This document shows positions 29,574-43,691 of a DNA stretch of 64,000 bases, piece after piece; position 1 is the stretch's first letter, and the number at the start of each line of letters is the position of its first letter. The stretch covers positions 1 through 64,000 of the forward strand of contig JAEUOS010000188.1 of the NCBI GenBank assembly GCA_016790695.1, in the 5' to 3' direction. The notes beneath the pieces are model-generated. The model saw only the letters and a program-made list of their open reading frames with translations. It did not search any database and was not told the origin of the DNA. This DNA comes from Burkholderiales bacterium (GTDB taxonomy: Bacteria; Pseudomonadota; Gammaproteobacteria; Burkholderiales; JAEUOS01). The translations under genes and the position numbers were made by a program.

Positions 29574-31708
29574 TGCTCGGACGCTTCATCCCCGGCTTGC
29601 GCCTGCTTGCCGCCGTCGGCCTGGTCCTGACGGCGTGTATCGCCCACGCGCAGAACGCGATCGAGTCCCTGAACGTGTCCCAGCAGGGCGCCTCGGTGAT
29701 CCTCAAGATCAATCTCCGGAACGCCCCGGCCAGCCCGCCCGCAGGGTTCATCGTGGCCAATCCGCCGCGCGTCGCCCTCGACTTTCCCAACACCGTCAAC
29801 GCGCTCGGCCGCAACAGCCAGGATGTCGGCCAGGGCGAATTGCGCAGCATCAACGTGGTTCAGGTCGGCGAGCGCTCGCGTCTGGTGCTCAACCTGAAGA
29901 GCGCCGTCACCTATGACACCAAGGTCGACGGGAAGTCGGTCCTGATCACGCTGGCGGCCGCCGCTTCCGCGGGCGGACCGTCGCCCGCGACTCCGACTGC
30001 GTTCGCCGAGGCGCGGCCTTCGGACGGCCGTTCGGCGCTGCGCGACATCGATTTCCGGCGTGCGCCCGACGGCTCGGGCCGCGTCATCGTCGAACTCGCC
30101 AACAGCAACACGGGCGTGGACATCCGGCAGCAGGGGCAGAGTCTGGTCGTCGAGTTTCAGAAGAGCCAGCTGCCGGACAACCTGCGGCGACGCCTCGATG
30201 TGGGCGATTTCGCCACGCCGGTTCAGACCATCAACACCTTCGTCCAGGGCGACAACGTTCGCATGGTCATCGAGCCGAAGGGCATGTGGGAGCACAACGC
30301 ATATCAGTCGGACACGCAGTTCGTGGTCGAGGTCAAGCCGATCAAGGAGGATCCCAACAAGCTCGTGCAGGGATCGCGCGGCGGCTACAACGGCGAGAAG
30401 CTGTCGTTGAACTTCCAGAACATCGAGGTCCGTGCGGTCCTGCAGGTGATCGCCGATTTCACCAACCTCAACATCATCACCAGCGACACCGTCGGCGGCA
30501 ACCTGACCCTGCGTCTGAAGGACGTGCCCTGGGACCAGGCGCTCGACATCATCCTGCAGACGCGTGGCCTGGACATGCGCAAGAACGGCAACGTCATCTG
30601 GATCGCGCCGCGCGACGAGCTCGCGACCAAGGAGAAGCTCGATCTCGAGCAGCGCGTGCAGATCTCCGACCTCGAACCCACGCGGACCGAGAGCTTCCAG
30701 CTCAATTACCAGAAGGCGGTCGACGTGCGCACGCTGCTCGCCGACCCGACGCAGAAGATCCTCTCCAAGCGCGGCAGCGCGGTCGTCGACGCGCGCACCA
30801 ACCAGCTGTTCGTGCAGGACACGCCGACGCGGCTCGACGAGGTGCGTCGGCTGATCGGCAAGATCGACATTCCGGTGCGCCAGGTGCTGATCGAGGCCCG
30901 GATCGTCGAGGCCTCGGACACGTTCAGCAAGAATCTCGGCGCGCGCCTGGGAACCGGCAACACGGCCTTCGTGGCCGGGCGGGCCCAGCAGCCGGGGTCG
31001 GGGGTGCTGGGCAATTCCGGTGTGCGCTTCGGCCTGACCGGCAACTACCTGGGCGTGGGTGAACAGGTCGGGCAGGCGGCGGTGACCGGCACCAGCTACA
31101 TCCCGAACACCCAGAACGTCAGCATGCCCGCGCAGGGCATCAACGGCATCAACGCCGGCAGTCTGGCGATCTCGCTGTTCACCAACAGCCTGTCGCGCTT
31201 CATCAACCTCGAGCTGTCCGCGCTCGAAGCCGAAGGCAAGGGCAAGATCATCTCGGCGCCGCGCGTGCTGACCGCAGACCAGATCGAAGCCACGATCGAA
31301 CAGGGTACCGAGCTTCCGTACCAGCAGGCGACCAGCAGCGGCGCGACCTCCGTGACGTTCCGGAAGGCCAACCTGAGCCTGAAGGTCAAGCCGCAGATCA
31401 CGCCCGAGGGCAACATCATCATGGACGTGCAGGTCAACAAGGACTCGGTCGGGCAGATCACGACGGCCGGCTTTGCGATCGACACCAAGAACGTCAAGAC
31501 GCAGGTCCTGGTCGACAACGGCGGAACGGTGGTCATCGGCGGGATCTATACGCAGAACGAACGGGATTCCCTCACCAAGGTGCCGTTCTTCGGCGATCTT
31601 CCGGTGTTCGGGAACCTGTTCCGCAACAGCCAGCGTCAGAACGACAAGACCGAGTTGCTGGTCTTCATCACGCCGCGCGTCGTGAGCGACCGGCTCACGG
31701 TCCGCTAG
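29570..31708 (+). CDS. pilQ: Type IV pilus secretin PilQ
   Basis: Outer-membrane channel for the pilus. 712 residues: signal peptide (about 1-27, ending AHA), two AMIN domains that bind peptidoglycan (about 30-125 and 155-255), an STN/N0 domain starting near [18 protein letters not shown], an N1 domain, and the C-terminal secretin with the signature [15 protein letters not shown] Gly/Asn-rich insertion near 460-530 lies ahead of the gate region. Last gene of the operon; an intrinsic terminator follows. Confidence 0.96.
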   Translation: MMLGRFIPGLRLLAAVGLVLTACIAHAQNAIESLNVSQQGASVILKINLRNAPASPPAGFIVANPPRVALDFPNTVNALGRNSQDVGQGELRSINVVQVGERSRLVLNLKSAVTYDTKVDGKSVLITLAAAASAGGPSPATPTAFAEARPSDGRSALRDIDFRRAPDGSGRVIVELANSNTGVDIRQQGQSLVVEFQKSQLPDNLRRRLDVGDFATPVQTINTFVQGDNVRMVIEPKGMWEHNAYQSDTQFVVEVKPIKEDPNKLVQGSRGGYNGEKLSLNFQNIEVRAVLQVIADFTNLNIITSDTVGGNLTLRLKDVPWDQALDIILQTRGLDMRKNGNVIWIAPRDELATKEKLDLEQRVQISDLEPTRTESFQLNYQKAVDVRTLLADPTQKILSKRGSAVVDARTNQLFVQDTPTRLDEVRRLIGKIDIPVRQVLIEARIVEASDTFSKNLGARLGTGNTAFVAGRAQQPGSGVLGNSGVRFGLTGNYLGVGEQVGQAAVTGTSYIPNTQNVSMPAQGINGINAGSLAISLFTNSLSRFINLELSALEAEGKGKIISAPRVLTADQIEATIEQGTELPYQQATSSGATSVTFRKANLSLKVKPQITPEGNIIMDVQVNKDSVGQITTAGFAIDTKNVKTQVLVDNGGTVVIGGIYTQNERDSLTKVPFFGDLPVFGNLFRNSQRQNDKTELLVFITPRVVSDRLTVR

Positions 31709-31727
31709 CACGACCGCGTCCGTCACC

Positions 31728-31757
31728 AAGGCCGGGCCCGGGTGGCCCGGCCTTTTT
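31728..31757 (+). terminator. Intrinsic terminator after pilQ
   Basis: AAGGCCGGGCC-CGGGT-GGCCCGGCCTT stem-loop with a run of five T residues at 31753-31757. It lies 20 bases after the pilQ stop and separates the pilus operon from aroK. Confidence 0.92.
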
Positions 31758-31803
31758 CATTGCGCGCTCGGCTGCCGAGATCGCGCAGGCTAGAATTCTC
31801 CCC

Positions 31804-32346
31804 GTGGAACCGCGCCCGCCCAACCTTTACCTGATCGGCCTGATGGGGGCCGGCAAGACCACCATCGGCCGCCTGCTCGCGCGGCATCTGGGCCGGCCCT
31901 TCTTCGATTCCGATCACGAGATCGAGGCGCGCACGGGCGTGAAGGTGCCGGTGATCTTCGAGATCGAAGGCGAGGCGGGGTTTCGCCAGCGCGAGTCCCA
32001 GGTCATCGCCGAACTCACGCGGCGCGACGGCATCGTGCTGGCGACCGGCGGCGGCGCGATCCTTGATCCCGCCAATCGGGCCGCGTTGCGCGGCAGCGGC
32101 TATGTTGTCTACCTGCGCGCGCAGCCTGCCGACCTGTGGCTGCGCACCCAGCAGGACCGCAATCGGCCTCTCCTGCGCACCGCCGACCCGGAGGGGCGGC
32201 TGCGGCAGCTGCATGCCGAGCGTGAGCCGCTCTACTGCGAGACCGCCCACCTGATCGTCGACACCGGCAGGCAGAGCGCGCATCACCTGGCCGGCAAGCT
32301 CGAGCAGCAACTGAGAAACACATGGATGAACTACGCGTCGACCTAG
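31804..32346 (+). CDS. aroK: Shikimate kinase
   Basis: Phosphorylates shikimate at the 3-OH in the aromatic amino acid pathway. 180 residues with Walker [10 protein letters not shown] (12-20), the shikimate-binding DSDHEIE and ATGGGAI, and the lid Arg region QDRNRPLL. The start is GTG at 31804 with no ribosome-binding site; a TAGAAT element ends 7 bases before it, so the mRNA may be leaderless. It overlaps aroB by 25 bases. Confidence 0.95.
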   Translation: MEPRPPNLYLIGLMGAGKTTIGRLLARHLGRPFFDSDHEIEARTGVKVPVIFEIEGEAGFRQRESQVIAELTRRDGIVLATGGGAILDPANRAALRGSGYVVYLRAQPADLWLRTQQDRNRPLLRTADPEGRLRQLHAEREPLYCETAHLIVDTGRQSAHHLAGKLEQQLRNTWMNYAST

Positions 32347-33401
32347 GCGAGCGCTCCTATCCGATCCTGATCGGCCCCGGGCTCATCGACGAGCCTGCGC
32401 ATTTTTCGGGCAGGGTGCCGGCGCGGGCCGCGATCGTCACCAGCGAGCGCATCGCACCGCTGTACCTCGCGCGGTTGCGCTCGACCCTCGCGCGGGCCGG
32501 GAGCGACAGCATCGATATCGTCCTGCCCGACGGCGAATCGGCCAAGACCTGGCAGACCCTCGATCAGGTGCACACGGCGCTGCTGCGCGCGCGCGGCGAC
32601 CGGCGCACGACCCTGATCGCCCTGGGCGGCGGCGTGATCGGCGACCTGACCGGGTTTGCCGCGGCGACCTACCAGCGCGGGGTTCCGTTCATCCAGGTGC
32701 CCACGACGCTCCTGGCACAGGTCGACTCGTCGGTCGGCGGAAAGACGGCGATCAATCATGCCCTCGGCAAGAACATGATCGGCGCCTTCTACCAGCCGAG
32801 CCTTGTGTTGGCCGACACCGGCACCCTGGCATCGCTGCCGGAGCGCGAGTACCGATCCGGACTGGCCGAGGTGATCAAGTACGGCTTCATTCGCGATGCC
32901 GGCTTTCTGGACTGGCTCGAAGCGAACCTCGATGCGCTGCTGCGCCGCGATCCCGGCGTCCTGTCCCACGCGATCCGTCGTTCCTGCGAAATCAAGGCCG
33001 AGATCGTCGCCAAGGACGAGCGCGAGACGGGCATGCGTGCCTGGCTCAACCTCGGCCACACGTTCGGCCACGCGATCGAGGCCGGCCTGGGCTACGGCGA
33101 ATGGCTCCATGGCGAGGCGGTCGCGGCAGGCATGGTGCTGGCGGCTGAATTGTCCGCGCGGCTTTCGCATCTGCGCGACGCGGACGTGGCGCGGGTTCGC
33201 GGGCTGATTGCGCGCGCGGGATTGCCGGTTGCTCCCCCCGCGCTTGGCGCGGCGCGCTACCTGGAACTGATGCGGATCGACAAGAAGGCCGAGGCCGGCG
33301 CGATCCGCTACGTGCTGCTGTCGCGCCTGGGCGAGGCGTTCGTGGCGCCGGTCCCGGACCGGACGGTCACCGAACTGCTGCAGTCGGCGTGCGCGGCATA
33401 G
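32322..33401 (+). CDS. aroB: 3-dehydroquinate synthase
   Basis: Converts DAHP to 3-dehydroquinate using NAD and a divalent metal, the second step of the shikimate pathway. 359 residues: NAD-binding [24 protein letters not shown] with the active-site Lys, and metal ligands in [19 protein letters not shown] and [10 protein letters not shown]. It starts inside the end of aroK in another frame. Confidence 0.96.
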   Translation: MDELRVDLGERSYPILIGPGLIDEPAHFSGRVPARAAIVTSERIAPLYLARLRSTLARAGSDSIDIVLPDGESAKTWQTLDQVHTALLRARGDRRTTLIALGGGVIGDLTGFAAATYQRGVPFIQVPTTLLAQVDSSVGGKTAINHALGKNMIGAFYQPSLVLADTGTLASLPEREYRSGLAEVIKYGFIRDAGFLDWLEANLDALLRRDPGVLSHAIRRSCEIKAEIVAKDERETGMRAWLNLGHTFGHAIEAGLGYGEWLHGEAVAAGMVLAAELSARLSHLRDADVARVRGLIARAGLPVAPPALGAARYLELMRIDKKAEAGAIRYVLLSRLGEAFVAPVPDRTVTELLQSACAA

Positions 33402-33408
33402 GCCGGCG

Positions 33409-34530
33409 ATGCGCGCCCTCGCCGCCTATGCCGCGACACCCGATGCCTCGCGGGGCCGGCGCCACGCCGAAGCGCCCTCGAGCGGACGGTCCGAGTTCCA
33501 GCGCGACCGCGATCGCGTCATCCACTCCAATGCGTTCCGCCGCCTCGAGTACAAGACGCAGGTGTTCGTCAATCACGAAGGCGATCTGTTCCGCACCCGC
33601 CTGACGCACTCGATCGAGGTGGCGCAGCTGGCGCGCTCGGTGGCGCGCAGCCTCGACCTCGACGAAGACCTGGCGGAAGCGATCGCGCTCGCGCACGATC
33701 TCGGGCACACGCCGTTCGGTCATGCCGGACAGGATGCCCTGAACGCCTGCATGCGCGACTACGGCGGATTCGAACACAACCTGCAGAGCCTGCGCGTTGT
33801 CGACGTCCTGGAGGAGCGCTACGGTGCCTTCGACGGGCTCAACCTGACCTTCGAGACGCGGGAGGGCATCCTCAAGCACTGCCCGGTGCCGGTCGCGGCC
33901 ACCCTGGGCGATGTCGGCCGGCGGTTCGTCGACGGCACGCAGCCGACCCTCGAGGCGCAGATAACCAATCTGGCCGACGAGATCGCCTACAACAATCACG
34001 ACGTCGACGACGGCCTGCGCTCGGGGTTGATCGCGATCGATCAGCTCGCCGAGGTGCCGCTGTTCAAGCGACACCACGACATCGCCCGTGGCCTGTTTCC
34101 GCACGCGAGCGAGCGCCGGCGCATCAACGAGACCATCCGGCGCATGATCAACACGCTGGTGAGCGACCTGATCGGGACGACCCGCGTCGCACTGGCACGG
34201 CTCGGCCTGCAATCGCTGGACGACGTGCGCGCGGCGGGGCCCGTGGTCGCCCATAGCGCGGAAATCAGCGCGGAGTCCCTGGTACTCAAGCGCTTCCTGC
34301 GCGATCACCTCTACCAGCACTATCTGGTGCAGCGCATGAGCACGAAAGGGCGGCGCATCGTCGGCGACCTGTTCGCCGCCTTCATGGGCGATCCGCGGCT
34401 GCTGCCGCCCCAGTATCAGGCGAAAGCCGACATCGACCGGGCGCGCGCCGTCGCCGACTATATTTCCGGGATGACCGATCGCTATGCCATGCGCGAACAT
34501 CGCCGGCTGTTCGCGATCGAGGAAATATAG
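33409..34530 (+). CDS. dgt: Deoxyguanosinetriphosphate triphosphohydrolase-like protein
   Basis: HD-domain dNTP triphosphohydrolase that splits dGTP into deoxyguanosine and triphosphate. 373 residues with metal ligands in LTHSIEVAQ and [13 protein letters not shown] and a later [13 protein letters not shown] motif. It belongs to the shorter type-2 subfamily found after aroB in many betaproteobacteria. The stop is followed within 4 bases by the left palindrome of a REP-associated element. Confidence 0.92.
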   Translation: MRALAAYAATPDASRGRRHAEAPSSGRSEFQRDRDRVIHSNAFRRLEYKTQVFVNHEGDLFRTRLTHSIEVAQLARSVARSLDLDEDLAEAIALAHDLGHTPFGHAGQDALNACMRDYGGFEHNLQSLRVVDVLEERYGAFDGLNLTFETREGILKHCPVPVAATLGDVGRRFVDGTQPTLEAQITNLADEIAYNNHDVDDGLRSGLIAIDQLAEVPLFKRHHDIARGLFPHASERRRINETIRRMINTLVSDLIGTTRVALARLGLQSLDDVRAAGPVVAHSAEISAESLVLKRFLRDHLYQHYLVQRMSTKGRRIVGDLFAAFMGDPRLLPPQYQAKADIDRARAVADYISGMTDRYAMREHRRLFAIEEI

Positions 34531-34533
34531 TTA

Positions 34534-34560
34534 AATTAATGGGGTCAGACCCCATTAATT
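34534..34560. repeat. Left REP palindrome
   Basis: AATTAATGGGGTC-A-GACCCCATTAATT: perfect 13-base arms around a single A. It starts 4 bases after the dgt stop and may double as a transcription-end hairpin for dgt. Confidence 0.9.
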
Positions 34561-34579
34561 GATTGTCAGGCGAAACCCG

Positions 34580-35269
34580 ATGGCGCGATTGGCCAGACTG
34601 GCCGTTGCCGGCCAGGTTCACCACGTGGTGCAGCGCGGCGCGAACGGCCACGCCATATTCAGGGATAGTGCCGATTTCGAGCGCATGCGCGGCCTGATCG
34701 GCACGCACGCGCGTGCGAACGGCGTCGCGGTCCATTCCTATCTCATGCTGGAAGACCGATTCCACCTGCTCGTGACGCCTGTGGCCGCCAGCGGTCTGTC
34801 CCGCTTGATGCAGGATGTCGGGCGGTCCTATGTGCGCTATTTCAACGATCGCTACCAGCGCACGGGCTCGCTCTGGCAAGGGAGATACCAGACGACGGTG
34901 ATTGAAAGTGAGCGCTACCTTTTCTCCTGCATGACCTATATCGAGCAGGAGCCGGTGCGGCTCGGCCTGGTTGACGAGCCCGGGGCGTATCCCTGGTCCA
35001 GCTACCGTCACAACGTCGGCCTGCAGGTCGACCAGATCATTAGCGAGCACTCACTGTTCTGGGCGCTTGGCAACACGCCCTTCGCCAGGGAGGCGGCGTA
35101 TCGCGATCTCGTCGAGGCCGGCATCAGTTCGGCCGATCATCGCGCGATCGTGGAGGCGACGCAAAAGGGCTGGGCTCTCGGCCTGACGTCCCCGGCGCTC
35201 GATGCGGCGGCGGCGCGGCGCCTGCATCCACTCAGACGCGGTCGCCCGCGCAAATCTGACCCCATTTAA
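34580..35269 (+). CDS. REP-associated tyrosine transposase with altered HUH motif
   Basis: Y1/IS200-like single-strand transposase, RAYT subgroup, which cuts and rejoins REP sequences. Start set at 34580 (MARLARLAVAGQVHHV), 229 residues. VQRGANGHAIF, YVRYFNDRYQRTGSLWQGRY and EPGAYPWSSYRHN are typical. Where relatives have NHVHLL, this protein has EDRFHLL: the first His of the HUH metal motif is Arg. The frame is otherwise intact, so it may be catalytically dead or recently mutated. The last five codons and stop lie in a REP half-site. Confidence 0.88.
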   Translation: MARLARLAVAGQVHHVVQRGANGHAIFRDSADFERMRGLIGTHARANGVAVHSYLMLEDRFHLLVTPVAASGLSRLMQDVGRSYVRYFNDRYQRTGSLWQGRYQTTVIESERYLFSCMTYIEQEPVRLGLVDEPGAYPWSSYRHNVGLQVDQIISEHSLFWALGNTPFAREAAYRDLVEAGISSADHRAIVEATQKGWALGLTSPALDAAAARRLHPLRRGRPRKSDPI

Positions 35270-35317
35270 CGGGCGACATCCAGCGGCGCAATTAAAATGG
35301 GGTCTGACCCCTTTTTA
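35255..35317. repeat. Right REP pair
   Basis: Half-site TCTGACCCCATTTAA (35255-35269) overlaps the end of the transposase gene. A full imperfect palindrome, TTAAAATGGGGTC-T-GACCCCTTTTTA, follows at 35293-35317. GACCCCATTT (35258-35267) can also pair with AAATGGGGTC (35295-35304) into a larger hairpin with a 27-base loop. The T-rich end could terminate transcription before gltB. Confidence 0.85.
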
Positions 35318-35322
35318 TTGCC

Positions 35323-35351
35323 TTGCCCGCGATGCGCGCCGGGCGTATAGT
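35323..35351 (+). promoter_or_regulatory. Sigma70-type promoter for gltBD
   Basis: TTGCCC (35323-35328), a 17-base spacer and TATAGT (35346-35351). Its -35 begins 5 bases after the right REP palindrome. Transcription would start near 35358, about 50 bases before gltB. Confidence 0.65.
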
Positions 35352-35406
35352 GTCAGGCCCCGCGCTGAAGCGACTTGCCTTCGCCGGGTGAAGCAAAGGA
35401 AATGCC

Positions 35407-40113
<4,707 letters not shown>

Positions 40114-40167
40114 GCGCCCGGCGCCAGCGCGCGGCGGAACATTCCCCGGAAAACACTGGAACAACCC

Positions 40168-41634
40168 ATGGGCAAGATCACCGGATTCCTCGAAATCGAT
40201 CGTCTCGAGGAGCAGTACGAAGCGCCGGAAGCGCGCAAGCGCCACTACCGCGAATTCGTCATGTGCCTGTCGGACGACGCCGCGGCCAAGCAGGGCGCGC
40301 GCTGCATGGACTGCGGCATACCGTTCTGCAACAACGGCTGCCCGGTCAACAACATCATTCCTGACTGGAACGACCTGGTCTATCGCGGCCAGCTGCGCGA
40401 GGCGCTCGAGGTGCTGCACTCGACCAACAACTTCCCGGAGTTCACCGGTCGCATCTGCCCGGCGCCATGCGAGGCCGCCTGCACGCTGAACATCAACAAC
40501 GCGCCGGTCGGGATCAAGTCGATCGAGCATTTCATCATCGACACGGGCTGGGACAACGGCTGGGTCGTCCCGCGGCCGGCAGCGCGCAAGAGCGGCAAGT
40601 CGGTCGCGGTGGTGGGTTCGGGTCCCGCGGGCCTTGCCTGCGCGCAACAGCTCGCCCGGGCCGGACATGCGGTCACGGTCTTCGAGAAGAACGACCGCGT
40701 GGGCGGCCTGCTGCGCTACGGCATTCCCGACTTCAAGATGGAGAAGCACCTGATCGACCGGCGCGTCGAGCAGATGCAGGCGGAAGGCGTGGAATTCCGC
40801 ACCCGCGTGATGGTGGGCGACGGCGCGATCGACCCGCGCATCACCAACCTGTCCGCCGCGACCGTACCCGCGGCGCGCGTGCTCGCCGATTACGACGCGG
40901 TGGTCATCGCCGGCGGCGCCGAGCAGCCGCGCGACCTGCCGGTCCCGGGGCGCGACCTCGCCGGGGTCCATTTCGCGATGGAGTTCCTGCCGCAGCAGAA
41001 TCGTGTCAACGCCGGCGACACCGTTGCCGGCCAGATCATGGCGACCGGGAAGCATGTCGTGGTCATCGGCGGCGGCGACACCGGGTCGGACTGCGTGGGC
41101 ACCTCGAATCGCCACGGAGCGGCGAGCGTCGCACAGTTCGAACTGCTGCCGATGCCGCCGGCCGAGGAGAACAAGCCGCTGGTCTGGCCCTACTGGCCGA
41201 CCAAGCTGCGCACCTCCTCGAGCCACGAGGAAGGGTGCGCCCGCGACTGGAGCGTCGCCACCAAGCGCTTCGAAGGCCGCGATGGCCGGGTCGAGCGCCT
41301 GATCGCCTGCCGGCTCGAGTGGAGCGACGGCAGGATGACCGAAGTGCCCGGCTCCGAGTTCGAGATGAAGGCCGATCTGGTGCTGCTCGCCATGGGCTTC
41401 GTGTCGCCGACCCAGGCGGTGCTCGACGCGTTCGGGGTCGACAAGGACGCGCGCAGCAACGCCAAGGCGCCGACCGACGGGGATCAGGCGTATCGCACCT
41501 CGGCCGCCAAGGTGTTCGCCGCCGGCGACATGCGGCGCGGGCAGTCGCTGGTGGTGTGGGCGATTCGCGAGGGCCGGCAATGCGCGCGTGCCGTCGACGA
41601 ATTTCTCATGGGCTCCTCGCTGCTGCCGCGCTAG
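40168..41634 (+). CDS. gltD: Glutamate synthase (NADPH), small subunit
   Basis: Feeds NADPH electrons to GltB. 488 residues. N-terminal Cys sets C46, C49, C54, C58 and C97, C101, C105 hold 4Fe-4S clusters. The FAD fold starts at [10 protein letters not shown] (about 148-157), and the NADPH fold has [12 protein letters not shown] near residue 300. The closing [20 protein letters not shown] binds FAD. Confidence 0.97.
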   Translation: MGKITGFLEIDRLEEQYEAPEARKRHYREFVMCLSDDAAAKQGARCMDCGIPFCNNGCPVNNIIPDWNDLVYRGQLREALEVLHSTNNFPEFTGRICPAPCEAACTLNINNAPVGIKSIEHFIIDTGWDNGWVVPRPAARKSGKSVAVVGSGPAGLACAQQLARAGHAVTVFEKNDRVGGLLRYGIPDFKMEKHLIDRRVEQMQAEGVEFRTRVMVGDGAIDPRITNLSAATVPAARVLADYDAVVIAGGAEQPRDLPVPGRDLAGVHFAMEFLPQQNRVNAGDTVAGQIMATGKHVVVIGGGDTGSDCVGTSNRHGAASVAQFELLPMPPAEENKPLVWPYWPTKLRTSSSHEEGCARDWSVATKRFEGRDGRVERLIACRLEWSDGRMTEVPGSEFEMKADLVLLAMGFVSPTQAVLDAFGVDKDARSNAKAPTDGDQAYRTSAAKVFAAGDMRRGQSLVVWAIREGRQCARAVDEFLMGSSLLPR

Positions 41635-41646
41635 CGGCGCACGGCC

Positions 41647-42198
41647 ATGGACGAGGCGTCGCCGTTCGCGGAGTTCATCCGGGCGCGGGTGCGCACCGTG
41701 CCCGACTGGCCGCAGCCGGGGGTGGCGTTCCGCGACATCACCCCGCTGCTCGCGGATCCGCGCACCTTCCGCGTCCTCGTCGACATCTTCGTCCATCGCT
41801 ACATGGGTGAGGAGATCGACGTCGTCGCCGGCATCGACGCGCGCGGATTCATCCTCGGCGCGGTCATCGCCTACGAACTCAATCGCGGCTTCGTGCCGAT
41901 CCGCAAGAAGGGCAAGCTGCCGTTCGACACGCTGTCGGAGGAATACGAGCTCGAGTACGGCAGCGCCGCCATCGAGGTGCACAACGACGCGATCCGACCG
42001 GGCAGCCGCGTGCTCCTGGTCGACGACCTGATCGCCACCGGCGGCACCATGCTGGCGGCGGTGCGGTTGTTGCGGCGGCTGGGGGCGAGCGACATCCGCG
42101 CGGCCGTCATCATCGACCTGCCGGATCTCGGCGGCTCGGCCGCCCTCGCGGCATCCGGCGTGACCCCGTTCGCCGTCTGCGCCTTCGGCGGGCACTAG
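41647..42198 (+). CDS. apt: Adenine phosphoribosyltransferase
   Basis: Salvages adenine to AMP with PRPP. 183 residues, with the type I PRTase PRPP loop [13 protein letters not shown] and the family segments [11 protein letters not shown] and [10 protein letters not shown]. It starts 12 bases after gltD and precedes a purine deaminase gene by 12 bases, so the three may be co-transcribed. Confidence 0.95.
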   Translation: MDEASPFAEFIRARVRTVPDWPQPGVAFRDITPLLADPRTFRVLVDIFVHRYMGEEIDVVAGIDARGFILGAVIAYELNRGFVPIRKKGKLPFDTLSEEYELEYGSAAIEVHNDAIRPGSRVLLVDDLIATGGTMLAAVRLLRRLGASDIRAAVIIDLPDLGGSAALAASGVTPFAVCAFGGH

Positions 42199-42210
42199 GT
42201 CGGCGGCGCG

Positions 42211-43674
42211 ATGTCGGGGCGCTCACTGCTGGTCGAGCATGCGATGGTGCTCGTCACCATGGACGCGGCGCGGCGCGAGATCGCCGACGGGGCGCTCTAT
42301 TCCCGCGACGGCGTCATCGAGGCGGTCGGCACGAGCGCGGCGCTGCGCGACTGGATCGCGGCGGATCCCGCCCGCGCGCCCGCGCGCGTGGTCGACGCCC
42401 GCGGCTGCGTGGTCATTCCCGGCCTCGTCAACTGCCACCACCACCTCTACCAGACCCTGACCCGCGCCGTCGGCACCGGCCCGGGCCTGGCCCTGTTCGA
42501 CTGGCTCAAGGCGCTTTATCCGGTCTGGGCGGAAATGGGCCCGGAGGCGGTCGACGTCAGCACCCGCATCGCGCTCGCCGAGCTCATGCTGTCGGGCGCG
42601 ACCACGGTCGCGGATCACCTGTACCTGTTCCCCAACGGCGCGCGCCTGGACCACAGCATCGATGCCGCGCGGGAAATGGGGGTGCGCTTCCACGCGACGC
42701 GCGGCAGCATGAGCGTGGGCGAGTCCCGGGGCGGCCTGCCGCCGGACCGCGTGTGCGAGGAGGAGTCGGCCATCCTCGACGACTGCGAACGGCTGATCGG
42801 TCGCTACCATGACCCGAAGCGCCACGCGATGACGCGCATCGCGCTCGCCCCCTGCTCGCCGTTCTCGGTCAGCGCCGACCTGATGCGCGAATCGGCAGCC
42901 CTGGCACGCAGCCACGCCGCGGTGCACCTGCACACCCATCTCGCCGAGACGCTCGACGAGGAGCGCTACTGCGTCGCGCGCTTCGGCATGCGGCCGATCG
43001 CCTATGCCGCCAGCCTCGGCTGGCTGGGCAACGACGTCTGGTTCGCGCACATGGTGCATCCGTCGCCGGAGGAGGTCGCGCTGCTCGGCGCGACGGCGAC
43101 CGGCATCTGCCACTGCCCGCAGAGCAACATGATCCTCGCGTCCGGCATTGCGCCGGTGGTGCAGCTGCGCGCCGCCGGGGCGCGCGTCGGCCTGGGCGTC
43201 GACGGCTCGGCTAGCGGCGACGGCAACCAGCTCCTCGGCGAGGCGCGCCAGGCGATGCTGCTGCAGCGCGTCGGCTGGCCCGGCTTCGAGTCGCGCGCCG
43301 ATCGCTTTTCCGCGCGCGATGCGCTGGAGCTGGCGACCCTGGGCGGAGCCGCCGTGCTCGGACGCGACGACATCGGCTGCCTCGCGCCGGGCATGGCGGC
43401 GGATTTCGCCGGCTATCGGGTCGACGACCTCGCGCATGCCGGCGCCCTCGGCGATCCGGTGGCCGCGCTCGTCACCTGCGCCCCGCAGAACGCGTGGTTC
43501 ACGTTTGTTGACGGACGGGCGCGCGTCGAGGAAGGTAAAATCGCCCCCGATATCGACCTGCCGCGGCTGATCGAGCGCCACAACCGGATCGGTGCCGGCA
43601 TGCTGGCGCGCGCGTCGTGGCCACAGGTCGGGCACCGCGATCCCGCGCGGCGCGGCGGCGCCACGACCCACTGA
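42211..43674 (+). CDS. Probable 8-oxoguanine deaminase (amidohydrolase)
   Basis: Zinc amidohydrolase of the AtzA/TrzN/guanine-deaminase group. 487 residues. Metal and active-site residues: CHHHL at 75-79, HLHTHLAET at 239-247, H280 and H283 in AHMVHPS, and D331 in [11 protein letters not shown]. The [16 protein letters not shown] stretch is characteristic of enzymes shown to deaminate 8-oxoguanine to urate. Location after apt fits purine salvage or clean-up. A related role on another oxidised or amino-purine is possible. Confidence 0.82.
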   Translation: MSGRSLLVEHAMVLVTMDAARREIADGALYSRDGVIEAVGTSAALRDWIAADPARAPARVVDARGCVVIPGLVNCHHHLYQTLTRAVGTGPGLALFDWLKALYPVWAEMGPEAVDVSTRIALAELMLSGATTVADHLYLFPNGARLDHSIDAAREMGVRFHATRGSMSVGESRGGLPPDRVCEEESAILDDCERLIGRYHDPKRHAMTRIALAPCSPFSVSADLMRESAALARSHAAVHLHTHLAETLDEERYCVARFGMRPIAYAASLGWLGNDVWFAHMVHPSPEEVALLGATATGICHCPQSNMILASGIAPVVQLRAAGARVGLGVDGSASGDGNQLLGEARQAMLLQRVGWPGFESRADRFSARDALELATLGGAAVLGRDDIGCLAPGMAADFAGYRVDDLAHAGALGDPVAALVTCAPQNAWFTFVDGRARVEEGKIAPDIDLPRLIERHNRIGAGMLARASWPQVGHRDPARRGGATTH

Positions 43675-43691
43675 CTTGCCCGGAGAACATC

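Larger units (their letters stand above)
34534..35317 (+). mobile_element. REP-associated tyrosine transposase element
   Basis: A transposase gene enclosed by GGGGTC-GACCCC palindromes, placed between dgt and gltB where the common gene order has no gene. The left border is a perfect 13-bp palindrome. The right border has a half-site inside the end of the gene plus a full imperfect palindrome. The layout is that of RAYT genes with their REP sequences. I saw no target-site duplication. Confidence 0.8.
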
